Shown in pieces: positions 30,582 to 41,812 of a DNA stretch of 64,000 nucleotides; the stretch's first letter is position 1; each line of letters starts with the position of its first letter. A program made the translations under genes and the position numbers. Source of the DNA: Lumbricus rubellus. Its lineage: Eukaryota > Annelida > Clitellata > Crassiclitellata > Lumbricidae. The stretch lies in NCBI GenBank assembly GCA_945859605.1, contig OX243814.1, positions 43,614,505 to 43,678,504 on the forward strand. The letters run 5' to 3'. A model generated the notes under the pieces. The model saw only the letters and a program-made list of their open reading frames with translations, made no database searches and was not told the DNA's origin.

Positions 30582-33470
30582 CTACAGTGACTGTCGTCGA
30601 AGTTTTTGCTGAAGAAATTGATTCACGATGTGCTCAAATGGAAGATGGGATTTCAGCTGATCAAATTCGAACAATATTTCTGACTTAGAATTGTTCAAGT
30701 CGATCAGACATCTTACTTTCAAATATCTTGCCAGAAAATGTCCTCCAACAAAATAAGGTAAGTTTCGAATGCGACCTTCCTGAAGAATTTTTGACAGCAA
30801 ATTTTTCTCAAAGTAAATTTCTCTGGCAAAATATGTTTGGAACTTAGAAACAGTTGTGCCTGCAGGGTTATAGGAATCATCAAGTTTGCACAAGACATCA
30901 TTCAGAGGCGATAAATAGCAAACAAGTGTGTGCAATCCGAGCAAACATTGGATGTCCGTGTCAAAATAAGAGTCAAGTGGCGGCATCACTGTTACATTTG
31001 TAAATGCCATTTGCTCCAACTTCTTCTCTAGAACTGGTTCATTGAGAATCTTTTCACACAAATGCAAAACTTCCGAATATTTACGACGACTGTATAGATA
31101 GGCGGCGCGGTAACAAACAGCAACATTGCAGTGAATATCAAAGTCTTTGCAGATTGCATTGTAGAATGATGTCAAATCATCTAGGGAATACTCCTGTAGC
31201 AAATGAATGATGCCCTCGATATTTGGCGACGAGTGTTTAAAATTCTCTTCAATTTTTTTCAGTGGATCGCTTCTTTGATACACGCGTGTCTTCTTAAAAA
31301 TTGCAACTCTGAAGTTTGTAGCGGTCATCAACATTTCATCCATTGGAAAAGTTGGCTTATGGACATTATAACTAAGTCCAAAACGAAGAGGTCTTCTCTC
31401 GTTTGAAGAAAGAATTAAATACTGAGCAAACACTTCTGGCGTCAAACGCAGATCAAGTATAAAACGTCTGCTGTTGTATCGAAAATTAGGGTGGCGTTGA
31501 ATCCGCATGAGAAGAAGACATAATCCAAGAATTCGAGCAACGTCATCAAGAAAGTAGAAACAGCCGGCGTTCAATGTTTCTGTCGCCGACAAATCCTCTT
31601 CTTTCTCCATCTCCTTTTTCCGTTCCTCTTCCACTGCGTCAGGTGTTTGATCGTTGAGAACTGCAGAGCATAGATCTATCACAGTTTCGTAATCTGATTC
31701 CAGAAAATAAAGTGCGGCCATGTAGACGAAAGCTGCGTCCCTGTAAGTGCTGGACTTAAAATTCTCACACAGTAATGCATTCCCAAGAAGCTCTTTTGAC
31801 AATTCGGCTATCAGTTTAAATTCTCGAAGGCTATTTAACCCAGTCAGATTTTCCAAGAGACTTTGAGCTTTGAGGAAAAGAACAAAACCACTGTCAAGAC
31901 TTGCTTTACTCGGTTTTGGAAAGTTATGATAGTCAGAAATCATGACTTTCGGTTTCCATGAAACTTCTCTGATTAATTCCGTGAATATGTCGTTGTCGTA
32001 AGTAGTTTTCTTGAATTTTAATGCAATTGTCGAATGCAAAATGTACAACACTTTTCCAAATTGTGGAAACCTTGATGAGAACTCTACCGTCGAATGAGCG
32101 ATGAGTCGACCGACTTTTTGTCCGATACAATTCTTGAAACTGCAGATAATAGTCAGATGCCTGTTGAATGCATAACCGTTTTCTACCATAACTTTCCTGA
32201 AGAGGTGCACAGCACACAGCCAGAATCCTTGTGAAAACTGCCAGTCAAAGCTCACGAGTTTCATGACATTCAAGAGTCTGCAGATATCAAGCGCCCAATC
32301 GTCTATGCCCATCACAATCTCCGCGTCTGGGCCATGAAAAACATCACTAAAACTACTTAGGATTGGCAGAATGTACTCTGTTGCAAACCAACCTTCAAGA
32401 ACAATGCAATGGTCAAATTCATTCAAACGCCTAATTGTTTCAGCAACAACTGTCCGGTTCATATTCTTATGAAACAAAATTGCTTGAGGCATAAAATAGT
32501 TTGGGCAATATTCTTTCTTTAGCCATTCTGAAAGTTTCTGCAACAAGGAACAACTTATTTTAATAACAGATGTGGAATTCCACCACTCCGGTGATATCTC
32601 TTCACAGGACCAAAGCATCAGTGTTTTAAAATGATATGTAGAGAGAATTTCGTCCTCCTTCTGACAATCTTCGTTCATTAATTCCCTCTTGGCAAAGAAT
32701 CTGAGCAGATGATAGACAATCTGTTGAACTGGTGTCCATCGCTGAATTAAATGCAACTCTGCTGCGGAAAATGACAACCTCCACTGACGTTCATCGTCTC
32801 TACAGGCAGGATGTTGTGCCTTAACAACATGACAACCATACTCTACAACCTGGCGGATGTCAGCTATCGTCGGCCACCCGTAATTTCTTCGTCGAACAGG
32901 CCAATGTTTGGCTTCTTTTGGCCACTCTGGACACCAGTAGCATAAAACTATGTCATTAACACCTTTTCTGTCCATTTTCAGTTTAACCGCTGGACCAACC
33001 GCTTCACTTGTCATATTTGAATCCAGATATTCGAAAATAAAGAATTCCTCAAGCTTTGCACGAAATAATCCATCAATTACGGCGTTCGACGGTTGAAATT
33101 CAAATTGTTTGCGTTTCCAATTATATTTAATTTCTTGAAAATCTTTAAACTCAACAAAACCCGGGTGGTCAGCGTATGGAGCGATCTTGAAACAGATAAT
33201 TTTGTCTTGTAAAACACGGAAGTCATCGGGTAAAACTGGATTGTCCTCTGTGAATATCAGGACATCAGCTGTGTATTTCATGAAATCTATATCATCGATG
33301 CCTTTATTTATGGGCTTGATGAAGAATTCAACTGAGCTGCCACATTGAAGAGTATGCGTAAGTGTTTCATATGGATACAGGACATCAAATTGCATATATT
33401 CAAAAACATCATCTTGCAACTTAGGATGGATCTGGCAAGTCCCAACAATAAATGCAGAAATACTTCCCAT
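30582..33470 (-). CDS. Mab-21 / cGAS-like nucleotidyltransferase-fold protein 3, long form
   Basis: 962 residues from the ATG at 33470, one base after a strong splice acceptor on the minus strand (TTTCTTTTATTCAG|A-ATG). The short N-terminus (GSISAFIVGTCQIHPK) resembles gene 5 more than genes 1, 2 and 4. Metal-binding pattern: GSSVE at 44-48, D-I-D at 60-62, third aspartate at 173 before LCYWCPEWP. The helical core reads TYHFKTLMLWSCEEISPEWW. The C-terminal half carries the two TPR-like hairpins (FVYMAALYFLESDYETV and CNVAVCYRAAYLYSRRKYSE). A charged insert (EEERKKEMEKEEDL) of about 15 residues follows the first hairpin, at the place where gene 5 has its large expansion. Frame intact. Confidence 0.9.
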   Translation of the reverse strand: MGSISAFIVGTCQIHPKLQDDVFEYMQFDVLYPYETLTHTLQCGSSVEFFIKPINKGIDDIDFMKYTADVLIFTEDNPVLPDDFRVLQDKIICFKIAPYADHPGFVEFKDFQEIKYNWKRKQFEFQPSNAVIDGLFRAKLEEFFIFEYLDSNMTSEAVGPAVKLKMDRKGVNDIVLCYWCPEWPKEAKHWPVRRRNYGWPTIADIRQVVEYGCHVVKAQHPACRDDERQWRLSFSAAELHLIQRWTPVQQIVYHLLRFFAKRELMNEDCQKEDEILSTYHFKTLMLWSCEEISPEWWNSTSVIKISCSLLQKLSEWLKKEYCPNYFMPQAILFHKNMNRTVVAETIRRLNEFDHCIVLEGWFATEYILPILSSFSDVFHGPDAEIVMGIDDWALDICRLLNVMKLVSFDWQFSQGFWLCAVHLFRKVMVENGYAFNRHLTIICSFKNCIGQKVGRLIAHSTVEFSSRFPQFGKVLYILHSTIALKFKKTTYDNDIFTELIREVSWKPKVMISDYHNFPKPSKASLDSGFVLFLKAQSLLENLTGLNSLREFKLIAELSKELLGNALLCENFKSSTYRDAAFVYMAALYFLESDYETVIDLCSAVLNDQTPDAVEEERKKEMEKEEDLSATETLNAGCFYFLDDVARILGLCLLLMRIQRHPNFRYNSRRFILDLRLTPEVFAQYLILSSNERRPLRFGLSYNVHKPTFPMDEMLMTATNFRVAIFKKTRVYQRSDPLKKIEENFKHSSPNIEGIIHLLQEYSLDDLTSFYNAICKDFDIHCNVAVCYRAAYLYSRRKYSEVLHLCEKILNEPVLEKKLEQMAFTNVTVMPPLDSYFDTDIQCLLGLHTLVCYLSPLNDVLCKLDDSYNPAGTTVSKFQTYFAREIYFEKNLLSKILQEGRIRNLPYFVGGHFLARYLKVRCLIDLNNSKSEILFEFDQLKSHLPFEHIVNQFLQQKLRRQSL

Positions 33471-33683
33471 TCTGAATAAAAGAAAACATTACTACATTAG
33501 CCTACTCCTCCTGTCGATGGTTAAATTTAGTAAAATCACATTTAAATAGCCTAATCACATTACTCACCATACCATCATCATAACTTAACCCTCATCCGAA
33601 CAAGGCGGTCCCCTTCATATAATTAAGTGTATAACTTTTTAAAAGTGATTTTTCTCAAATTGCTTTATAACTTTGTTCCATTT

Positions 33684-33912
33684 GGGGGAGGGTTGCAGTA
33701 GAGTAATGGGTAACACGTTGCCGTAGAGAGCGAGAGGTAGCGAGTTCGAACCCCTTTTGGGCAGACATGCTTTGTAGGCTGCTACAAGCGCCGTGTATTG
33801 CAAGATGTCAGTTCAGTTTGATGTTATTAAGATTAGCCTAGGCCTACTTCATAACTTGTACAATGTACATGTAAAGCGCAGTGCGTTTGCATGCGTTGAA
33901 TTAAAGAAAAAT
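33684..33912 (+). repeat. tRNA-derived SINE
   Basis: Head GGGGGAGGGTTGCAGTAGAG with TAATGGGTAACACG as a probable A box, and GAGTTCGAACCCC (GTTCGAACC at 33744-33752) as a clear polymerase III B box. Body and tail (ATGCTTTGTAGGCTGCTA, then AAGCGCAG and TTAAAGAAA) match the copy at 13132-13375, so this is a dispersed repeat and not a tRNA gene. Confidence 0.75.
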
Positions 33913-34516
33913 TAGGCCCTTCTATTATATAATATTATTATTATATTGCAGAGCTACAATGGGCTCATCTAAGCGACCAAAACGATTTAGCGAAAAGGAG
34001 GTAAGCTTACTGAAGATAATAGGCTACAGCACTGGCTGAGACGATAGGCCTAATGATGACAGTTTCGACAGAGATAGCAACAACAAAGAATGTGATTGTG
34101 AAGAGATGCCAATGCCTAAACACAAGTTATCCTGCCTGACTAACTCGATGCAAATGTGAAGTTGAATCATTATATGCGTTGTCAACATCGAGCTTTTATT
34201 GAATCTGCCATAATAATTTTATTATATCCAGACAGTAAGGCGTTGAACCAAGCCGATTATTAAACCTGGCAATATTATGAAGCGTCCGTGGAGAAACCAT
34301 AAATGAATAGATCTATTTTTATTAGACAAACACTAAAACACACAAAATGACATGCCATATAATGTTCATAACACTCTTTATTGACATGCCATATATACAT
34401 GTAGCTTAAGCTTAATGTTCATAGCACCCTTTGTTGCTGTTGTCGCTCTCGTCGACAAAGATTTTTCTGTCGCTTCTCAGATCGCTTGACGTCACTACCG
34501 ATGTTACTGCTGCTGC
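33913..34516. other. intergenic
   Basis: About 600 bases between the SINE and the MITE at 34517. No ORF of note. ATGTACATGTAAAG-like and CATGCCATATA stretches recur but I cannot assign them. Confidence 0.4.
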
Positions 34517-35143
34517 CAAAGTCTAAGCCAGGATTTTGTTTGGGGGGGGGAGTGTTTTGGCTACTCAATCTTGATTAATTCGCTAAGCAACCGCATCAAC
34601 TGAATAAAGCACCTTACACAACATCATCATGGTTATATTATCATCATCATGACTATATTATCATCGTCATGTTTATATTATCATCATCGGGATTATATTA
34701 TCATCATCATGATTATATTATCATCGTCATGATTTATTATCATCGTCATGATTATATTATCATCGTCATGATTATATTATCATCATTATGATTATATTAT
34801 CATCATCATGATTATATTATCATCGTCATGATTATATTATCAACGTCATGATTATATTATCATCATGATGATTATATTATCATCGTCATGTTTATATTAT
34901 CATCGTCATGATAATATTATCATCGTCATGATTATCATCGTCATGATTATATTATCAACGTCATGATTATATTATCATCGTCATGATCTAATCTAATGCA
35001 AAATTTCACAGAGAAATGAGTTTCAAAACTAAATTAATTTCCCTTTGTTCTTTCATCGTGTGTTAGCAACTGCATTATTTCATTTTACATCAATCCATTG
35101 GGGGTATTCAAATACCCGCAACACTCCCCTAAGTACGGCCTCG
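34517..35143. mobile_element. hAT-type MITE carrying a minisatellite
   Basis: Ends CAAAGTCTAAGCCAGG and, inverted, CCTAAGTACGGCCTCG, the same family as 28239-29374, including the following TTTGGGG stretch and the AGTGTTTTGGCT / AACACTCCCC pair. Flanks GCTGCTGC (34509-34516) and ACTGCTGC (35144-35151) differ at one base. The core is the 20-bp minisatellite at 34632-34986. Confidence 0.7.
34632..34986. repeat. 20-bp minisatellite, about 17 copies
   Basis: Tandem units of the type ATTATATTATCATCGTCATG with small changes (CATCATCATG, CAACGTCATG) and some shortened units. Confidence 0.92.
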
Positions 35144-35409
35144 ACTGCTGCAACTACAGCTGCGATTACAACAATATTGTTACCGTAACAACATCATCAT
35201 GGTTGTTGTGTTATAAATTAAAGACTGAGAGGCTGTTATTTTCTTATATACAGTAGGCTAATAATCAATCAACATCGTCTCAATCACACATATGCGCAAC
35301 TTTCTATTGTGACGGTGGTGTCCTGTCACCACCACTTTTTAAAGTGTTGGTGATAGTCATTACCACTTTTTGGTCTTCTAAAAATTATTTTTAGTTATGG
35401 AAGCATATA

Positions 35410-36028
35410 TGTCCCATCTGACCAAAACCAGGCGTAAGTCGCAACACACGCTTCTGAGATAATGACCGAAATGTAAAAAAATCGATTTTTTTACATTTTT
35501 TGTTTTTTACAGAAAATGATAAATAAATATGTTTTATTAACATTAACACTGAAAATTTTCAATTTTAAAAATTTTTTAATGATATTTTTGATAATTTTGT
35601 GTTTTTTTTGTTCACATAATTCCATGAATTTTTCCCGCCATATTCCACTTTCCCGCCATTGGTAGCCATATTCGGCATGTGGCTGACATAATAAATTAGG
35701 CATCAGTGAAAAGCCCAGACTTTCCTCTATTCTATTACGGAATTTGTTTATTTGTTGAAAATTTTATTTAATTATGAATAATATAATAAAATTGAATATT
35801 GTTCTAAAGAATCTTGCATTCCAAAGTTATAGATAACTTTCAATGCATTTTTCACAGAATTGTAATTTGAACGGTCGAACCAAATTTTTACTCATAACTT
35901 TGGACAGGAACATGGTAGAGTAACAAGATTTGTGTCATTTTAAAGAAGAGACTTCATTCTTTTAGAAGATATATGACACTCATATTGTACAATATCCGAC
36001 TTACGCCTGGTTTTGGTCAGATGGGTCA
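35410..36028. mobile_element. MITE with TA target and 31-bp inverted ends
   Basis: The ends share CCCATCTGACCAAAACCAGG followed by CGTAAGTCG, inverted at the right. TA lies directly outside both ends (35408-35409 and 36029-36030), as for Tc1/mariner-type insertions. The AT-rich centre has no coding capacity. Confidence 0.85.
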
Positions 36029-36204
36029 TAATTATTATGGCTGTGTAGATTACAGACTAGTCATGGCATAGGCTACTTAAAATCACAATTGCGTTATAAA
36101 GATTCTTTTAAAGCTGATATATCCGATACTTCTCTTCCAAAGTTATCTTCTGTATTCGCTGGGTTCCCGTTGTTTTCCGGACGCTTTAATTCCTGTTCCG
36201 TTCC

Positions 36205-36225
36205 AATTCCAGGAGGATAAAAAGG
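36205..36225 (+). promoter_or_regulatory. possible TATA-like box
   Basis: GGATAAAAAGG lies about 85 bases before the ATG at 36302 and 40 before another at 36256. Its spacing fits a core promoter, but the signal is weak on its own. Confidence 0.3.
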
Positions 36226-36301
36226 AAGCGAGTCCACACCTAGTCTAGCGTTGCAATGCTACGAATTACTGCAGTACTGCCAGCCACCACAGCCGCCTTC
36301 A

Positions 36302-36514
36302 ATGACCGGACTTCGTCGTTCTTGGCTGCTGCTGCTGCTGCTGCTGCAGGTGGTGGATGGTAATGATGGTCAGCTAAATGCCAACGGATTTATCGATCGA
36401 CTCCGCTCAACGCTCAACAGAGATGTTCATGAGAAAGAGGAGGAGGTGGTGACGGAGGATGAAGAGGGGAGGAGGAGCAGAAGGAGGGAAGGAAGAGGAG
36501 GAGAAGAAGGATAA
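36302..36514 (+). CDS. possible secreted peptide precursor (small ORF)
   Basis: 70 residues. The start MTGLRRSWLLLLLLLQVVDG looks like a signal peptide: two arginines, a seven-leucine core encoded by CTG repeats, then a small-residue cleavage region. Next comes NANGFIDRLRSTLNRDVHEK and then an acidic and arginine-rich tail (DEEGRRSRRREGRG) that merges into a GAG-rich simple repeat. The layout resembles a neuropeptide or other secreted precursor with basic cleavage sites, but I recognise no known peptide. It could be one exon of a longer gene, or a chance ORF over simple repeats. Confidence 0.3.
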   Translation: MTGLRRSWLLLLLLLQVVDGNDGQLNANGFIDRLRSTLNRDVHEKEEEVVTEDEEGRRSRRREGRGGEEG

Positions 36515-36590
36515 AGAGGAGAAGAAGAAGGAGGAGGGTGTCAAAGACAAAGAGGATGAAGAGGATGAAGAGGAGTAGAAGTAGGAGGAG
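36435..36590. repeat. GAG/GAA-rich simple repeat
   Basis: Purine-rich run of GAGGAG, GAAGAG and AGGAGG units. Confidence 0.8.
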
Positions 36591-36805
36591 AAGTGTTGCT
36601 GATTGCTGATGGTGTTACAGGTTGTGTGAGGAGAAGGGCAGGGAACAGCAGTACAAACTTTCATTCGCATTTCTAGCAAGCAGAATGAAAGACGAGGAAA
36701 CGGAGTTGGAATTTAGTGGAAACATTGCTTCTGGAAACAGGGTGATTTTTTGGATAGACTTTGTTTGCGCATGTGACTGTATTATTTTGGTGGAGGTAAC
36801 CATTG

Positions 36806-36842
36806 ACACACACACCCACACACACACTCACACACACACACA
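36806..36842. repeat. (CA)n microsatellite
   Basis: Alternating CA with a few CCCA and CTCA breaks. Confidence 0.9.
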
Positions 36843-37357
36843 CAAGAACGTAGTCGCACGGTTACACACATTCAGGCAAGCAGATACGGTTCTACTACGT
36901 CACATCTTAAAGTTCTTGGTGTCGTTGATACATGAGATCTGACCACATAGTTGGCCAACGCTGGCTGCTACATATAATTATCTGTAAGACCAATTAATTA
37001 TAGACAAGGGATGAATTGAATGTGATTCCATTGGTCGGTTTTCTGCAAGTCTATGCTGATCATGTTATGTACAGGTTGCATTGCGATAGCTGGGACACTT
37101 GGATCCAAAGACAGTTTTTCAACACCCATGATTGCTCATTGCTTCGTATAGCCTAATGTACGAACTCTTAATATTACATGTATTACAATAGAAACAACAT
37201 TTCTTCATTTTGAAATTTTTCAATCGAATTCTTCAATTAGCCTACAGTATCATAATTATAGCCTACTTTATAAAGGTCTCATATTAGGCGAAGTGAACAC
37301 CGTTTACACTCTGCAAAGATCCTAAGTGCAATGTTTTAGTGCTTATAGGCACAACCA

Positions 37358-37852
37358 TTGGTTGAATTTATCAAGGGCTAGGGGGCTCAAGCTCCCCCCA
37401 AGCAGGCCCAGATTCAGATTTTTTTTACCATGAAGACAGTATCTTTTTCCTGGGTTAACACCGCCAAGATGGCCCAGACTAGAAATACATTCGGGAAAAA
37501 TGGTTCTTTTCACGGACGAAACTTCAAACGAATGACTATAATAAAGTCATCAATTTTTTTGTCGGGAAAAAGGTATGTTTTTATGAGATTTCGACTAGAT
37601 GACTAAAAAAGTTATCAACTTTTGGACCGAGAAAAGAAAAAACTTTTCCATGCCGTTCGATCTGAACTAAGTCTCCGCCCCAACAAAAGCCCAAGTTTTT
37701 TAGTCATTCGATAGAAGTTTCGTTTGTGAGTTTGGGTCTTCCTGGGAAGGGGCGGGCTAAGCCCGTGAAAGATACCATTTTTATGGTGAAAAATCTGAAT
37801 CTGGGCCTTCTGGGGCCCAGCTCCCAGCCCCTGATAAACTCCGCCCATGCCT
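37358..37852. mobile_element. inverted-repeat MITE, about 490 bp
   Basis: The left end (TTTATCAAGGGCTAGGGGG ... GGCCCAGATTCAGATTTTTT) is repeated inverted on the right (AAAAATCTGAATCTGGGCC ... CCCCTGATAAACT). The inverted arms are about 70 bp. Inside, ACTAAAAAAGTTATCAACTTTT resembles part of the MITE at 12698. I found no clear target duplication, so the exact ends are uncertain. Confidence 0.6.
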
Positions 37853-37950
37853 AGCCCTAATGAAAACAGCAACCATGAAGTTGCTGTGTTTGTGACAGAG
37901 GATACTCACACACGCTCCTTATATGCTTAGAAAGACAGGTATCCTATCAG

Positions 37951-38128
37951 TTGGTCGAAAGTCATTTGGTCGAAATCATTTGGTCAAAAGTCATTTGGTC
38001 GAAATCATTTGGTCAAAATCATTTGGTCGAAATCATTTGGTCGAAATCATTTGGTCGAAATCATTTGGTCGAAATCATTTGGTCGAAATCATTTGGTCGA
38101 AATCATTTGGTCGAAATCATTTGGTCGA
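37951..38128. repeat. 14-bp tandem repeat array (left arm of a foldback-type cluster)
   Basis: About twelve copies of GAAATCATTTGGTC, the first few with AAAGTCATTTGGTC variants. It leads straight into the 72-bp repeats at 38145-38490. Confidence 0.92.
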
Positions 38129-38144
38129 CAATCAAAAGTCGATC

Positions 38145-38583
38145 GCTATTTTCATCAATCCAGCTTCTATTTTAGATTCGTAAAAATATGAAAGTACCTT
38201 CATCCAGCTTCCATTTCTCATGCGTTATATTCGTCAATCCAGCTTCTATTTCATATATAAAAATACCTTTATCCAGCTTCCATTTCTCAAGCGCTATTTT
38301 CGTCAATCCAGCTTCGACTTCATATATAAAAATACCTTCATCCAGCTTCCATTTCTTTTGCGTTAGTTTCGTCAATCCAGCTTTTATTTTATATCTAAAA
38401 ATATTTTCATCCAGCTTCCATTTCTCATGCGTTATTTTCATCAATACAGCCTCCATTTCACCTCTAAAATAATTTATTCCAGCTTCCATTTCTCAAGCTC
38501 TGGACCAGTTGTTTGTAGACCAATTGTCGTTAGACCAGTTGCCTGTAGACAAGTTGTCGTTTGACGAGTTGTCTGTAGACACC
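38145..38583. mobile_element. foldback-family body: 72-bp repeats and partial arm
   Basis: Four to five units of about 72 bp, each AATCCAGCTTCTATTT - ATATAAAAATACCTTCATCCA - GCTTCCATTTCTCATGCG. They are followed at 38503-38583 by alternating GTAGACCAGTTGTCGTTAGAC units, the arm repeat of the elements at 43179 and 52093. The inverted forms (ATAGAAGCTGGATGAA) follow at 38590-38640. This is a rearranged member of the same foldback family. Confidence 0.75.
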
Positions 38584-38655
38584 GCTTAAATAGAAGTTGG
38601 ATGAAGGTATTTTTAGATCTGACATAGAAGCTGGATGAATGTTGAAATACCTGAA

Positions 38656-38775
38656 TGCGGTTATGATCGTGCGCGGTAATGATCGTGCGCGGTAATGAGC
38701 GTGCGCGGTTTTGTGAATCGCGGTTTTGTGTGCGCGGTTTTGTGTGCGCGGTTTTGTGTGCGCGGTTTTGATAGT
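38656..38775. repeat. tandem repeat of GTGCGCGGTTTTGT units
   Basis: About nine short units: first GGTAATGATCGTGCGC type, then GTGCGCGGTTTTGT type. Adjoins the foldback cluster and may belong to it. Confidence 0.85.
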
Positions 38776-40837
38776 AAACCGATAGTATCTAGGCCTATCC
38801 GTATCTTCATAGATTCGATGTATGTGGCTGTTTCAATTGCAGTTTACTGTTGTGACTGAATAGGTAATAATTTATAGGCCTTGATGTAGGCCTAATGCAA
38901 AATGCAAATGACGAAAATTGCTTAGCGTCTCACAAAAGTAGGCTACATGTAGGTCTAACAACGGGGAGATCAGCTTAATCACTGCAGCAGGCGTTGCTTG
39001 AAGCAATGTCCTTAAGAGCTCGGCTGTCTCCAGTCACTTCGTTGGCCTGAGGCTTTGTGAAAATGCGGCGAAGTGTAGACCTAACCTAGGTCTAGGCCTA
39101 CTATGAATAGGCAAAGCCTAAGCACAATCTCAAGTTTTTTTATAGACTCTTGTGAAAAGATATCGTGCATGACTAGATTATAATATCTAGGCATACAGCA
39201 GCGCACCCTTGAACAACCATTGCCTCATCGCTTAGTGTGTTCACTGTTCAATTATAGTGCGACCCACACTTGCACCGCACGCGATACAATGCACCAGCGC
39301 CAGCCATGTTGTGAGCAATCATTATTCAAAAACATCCCCTTGTCTATTTTTAGGAAACCCTGTCTATTTTTAGGGAGTCATTATGTAAGCCTATAAATAA
39401 TAATGGTTCAAAGATTTCTCGGAGTCATAATTATGCTAATAGAAGATAGGCCAGCAACACGTCCAAGCAATAATAGGACCTAATCTGTCGTCTCCTTGGC
39501 AACTTGTCAACGTAGGCCTATAATTAATTATAGGACCTTGCCACATCGCCTGTAATTACAATTATGTCTCATCTATAATTATTTTTGACTCGTCAGTATA
39601 ATAATTTGTCATAAGCGGATTATAATGCAACGTTCGGCGTTTAATGGATGACAAATAATTTCGTAGAGAACCTTAATGTTAATTAAATTAAGCATTTTAG
39701 ATCAGACTGAGTAGCTTTATTTATCAGAGGATAGAAACGACACATTCAGCATTTGGAGGAAGAGAGCTTCTATGATCATCAGAAAGGTTTGGTCGCTTCC
39801 ACCTATTTTCTTTTTACTTGAACTGTTCAATTTACCATAAATAAAATTTAGGTTAGTCGAGTGAGAAGAAATCTCAAGACAGCGCCTGGTGTCGCCGTTT
39901 TGAGGAGACCGTAGTTATAAATAGAAGTTATGTAGGCCTACGTGGTGGACCTGTGGTTGTCAGAGCAATTGACCTGATTGGAAGGTGATTGCAGCAGTCG
40001 GGTTCGCACTTAGCCTCGCTAGTTTCAATGCGGGATTTTATAATCTTACAACATTAGGCTTACTAAGTAGGTAGAATGTCCTATGCTGAATGTTTGCTTT
40101 CGTAAGTCAATGTAGGCCCTAACTTTAGCTTATGAGAAAACGATCGAATCGAAAAATTAATAAGCTTAAGCATGAGACTACTATAATAGCACTGCAATAT
40201 CCACCACATGTCTTATTGTGAAATAAATCGAAGTTAGGCTTTGGATGGCTAATAATTATAATCAACATAATAGCGCCTATACAGCATGTTTAGGTCTAAG
40301 TAGTTCAGATTTCTGAGCTGGTAGAATGTTGCGGTTTCAACATTGCTGAACTCAAATACTTGACGAACTATGGCCTCTAGACATGATCAACTTTATCGCA
40401 CACCTGTTTCGCAAACATTGTGTTAGTCATGTGTGAAACCTCAAGTGAATCTGCAGGCTTAGCCTAATAATAATGTAATGGTAAGGCTGGGACATACGGA
40501 TCCACTCAGTTCATTTTATGAATTCAAAGGCCATGAATACAGAGATTTTGCAACTTGAAATTAACTTAAGCCTACTTGCTTGTCCCATGAATAGGCCTGC
40601 TTTATTATAGACTTGCAGTGTTCACGAGTTCACTAGGGTCCATGAGAGTCCTATCTGGAATTTCTGGCAGCTTACGCCAATGCTAAGTCGCACGGTTTCC
40701 TGTCCTTGATAGAGGAGGCATTCTTCTGTAAAGAAATAAACCATTCCATTAAAAATGTTGGTTATTTGCCGTTATAACTTTAACCCTTTATTCTCAGGCC
40801 TGCTTGTAATCATGAGAAATGTTTGATGTGTTGTAGG
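38776..40837. other. intergenic region upstream of the BTB gene
   Basis: About 2 kb with many TAGGCCTA octamers and no coding-like ORF. A TTGTAG|G acceptor at 40831-40837 just before the BTB start codon suggests that an untranslated first exon of that gene lies somewhere in here; I cannot place it. Confidence 0.45.
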
Positions 40838-41112
40838 ATGTCTACCAGCAGCGACAACGAATGGCAAACGATGAAGACGGTTTTGGAATGCAACCGTTTC
40901 ATGCTGGACAACGAAATAGAGACAGACGTATGTTTTGAATTTCAATCGCATGATGGCAGCACTGTTTGCATCCGGGCTCATAAGTACATGTTGATATCAC
41001 GCAGTCCTGTTCTTTGGACGATGCACTGTGGAGAATTTGCTAAAAGGAATGGAGCGGAGACGAAAGTCAATGTCACTGATATTCAACCGGATGTTTTCAA
41101 GGAAATGTTGAG
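40838..41112 (+). CDS. BTB-BACK-PHR protein, exon 1 (BTB domain)
   Basis: First coding exon, 91 codons plus two bases. ATG chosen at 40838, right after a putative acceptor. The text DVCFEFQSHDGSTVCIRAHKYML is the BTB dimerisation motif, followed by SRSPVLWTMHCGEF and VNVTDIQPDVFKEML. The frame runs to a donor, TTGAG|GTTAGT, at 41112/41113. Joined to exon 2 it restores the typical BTB sequence MLRFIYYDKAEL. Proteins of this kind (BTBD1/2/3/6 group) usually serve as substrate adaptors for Cullin-3 ubiquitin ligases. Confidence 0.9.
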
Positions 41113-41812
41113 GTTAGTAACAGTTTGGTCTGTCTCTTGACGAAAGTCTAAACTTACAAAGGACAGTACTTTTTTAGCAGCTATATTCAAGACGTTCGTG
41201 CCAGCCTATGAAGTCTGTACACCTCGGCTATTTGTGCAGTGTGTGCACTGTTCACCCATCAAGTCGAAGTTTTATTATAGGTCTATAATTTAGGTCTTCT
41301 ATCCAGTTCTATCAGTGGTTTTATGCGTTCTGTAGATTATTCTGCCCTGTTTTTTGGAGTAAAAATAGAAGCTCGTCGGTTTCTATTTGCTAACCCTTTG
41401 TAGTAGCCTAAGCTTATTATTACATCCTGTTTTTCAAAATTATCAATTTCTATCGGTTTCTCTAATTGAAATGAATTCACAAGGAGCAACCTTCGATTGG
41501 TGTAATACGAATAGATTAATTTACATTCATTGCGCTCGGAAAATGAGGAACATATTTTCTATTTAGTATTTATCCATTATTAGAACACTAATCAAGACTA
41601 GTATTTTGAGAAATTGGACATCAATTATTAATTTTTGAAGTCCGGAATGGAATTCATGGAACATCGTAAGTATGAATTAAATGTTCATTATTTACAATGG
41701 CAACAACAGTGCAGAAAGATTAAATTTGAGCTGAAGAAACTGGCATATAAGCGTGTGATTGATTCGATATGATAATCATCATAAGAATTGTAATAATATT
41801 GTAATTCGACAG

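Noticed and set aside
33684..33760. tRNA gene
   Set aside because: A and B boxes are present but no cloverleaf with acceptor stem can be formed, and the sequence continues as a repeat shared with 13132-13375; it is a tRNA-derived SINE.
34632..34986. Possible CRISPR-like array
   Set aside because: The units are contiguous with no unique spacers, and the context is an animal transposon. It is a minisatellite.
37923..38191. ORFs with repeated FGRNHLVEIIWSKS
   Set aside because: Product of the 14-bp tandem array, which is open in all three frames because 14 is not a multiple of three; no sign of selection on protein.
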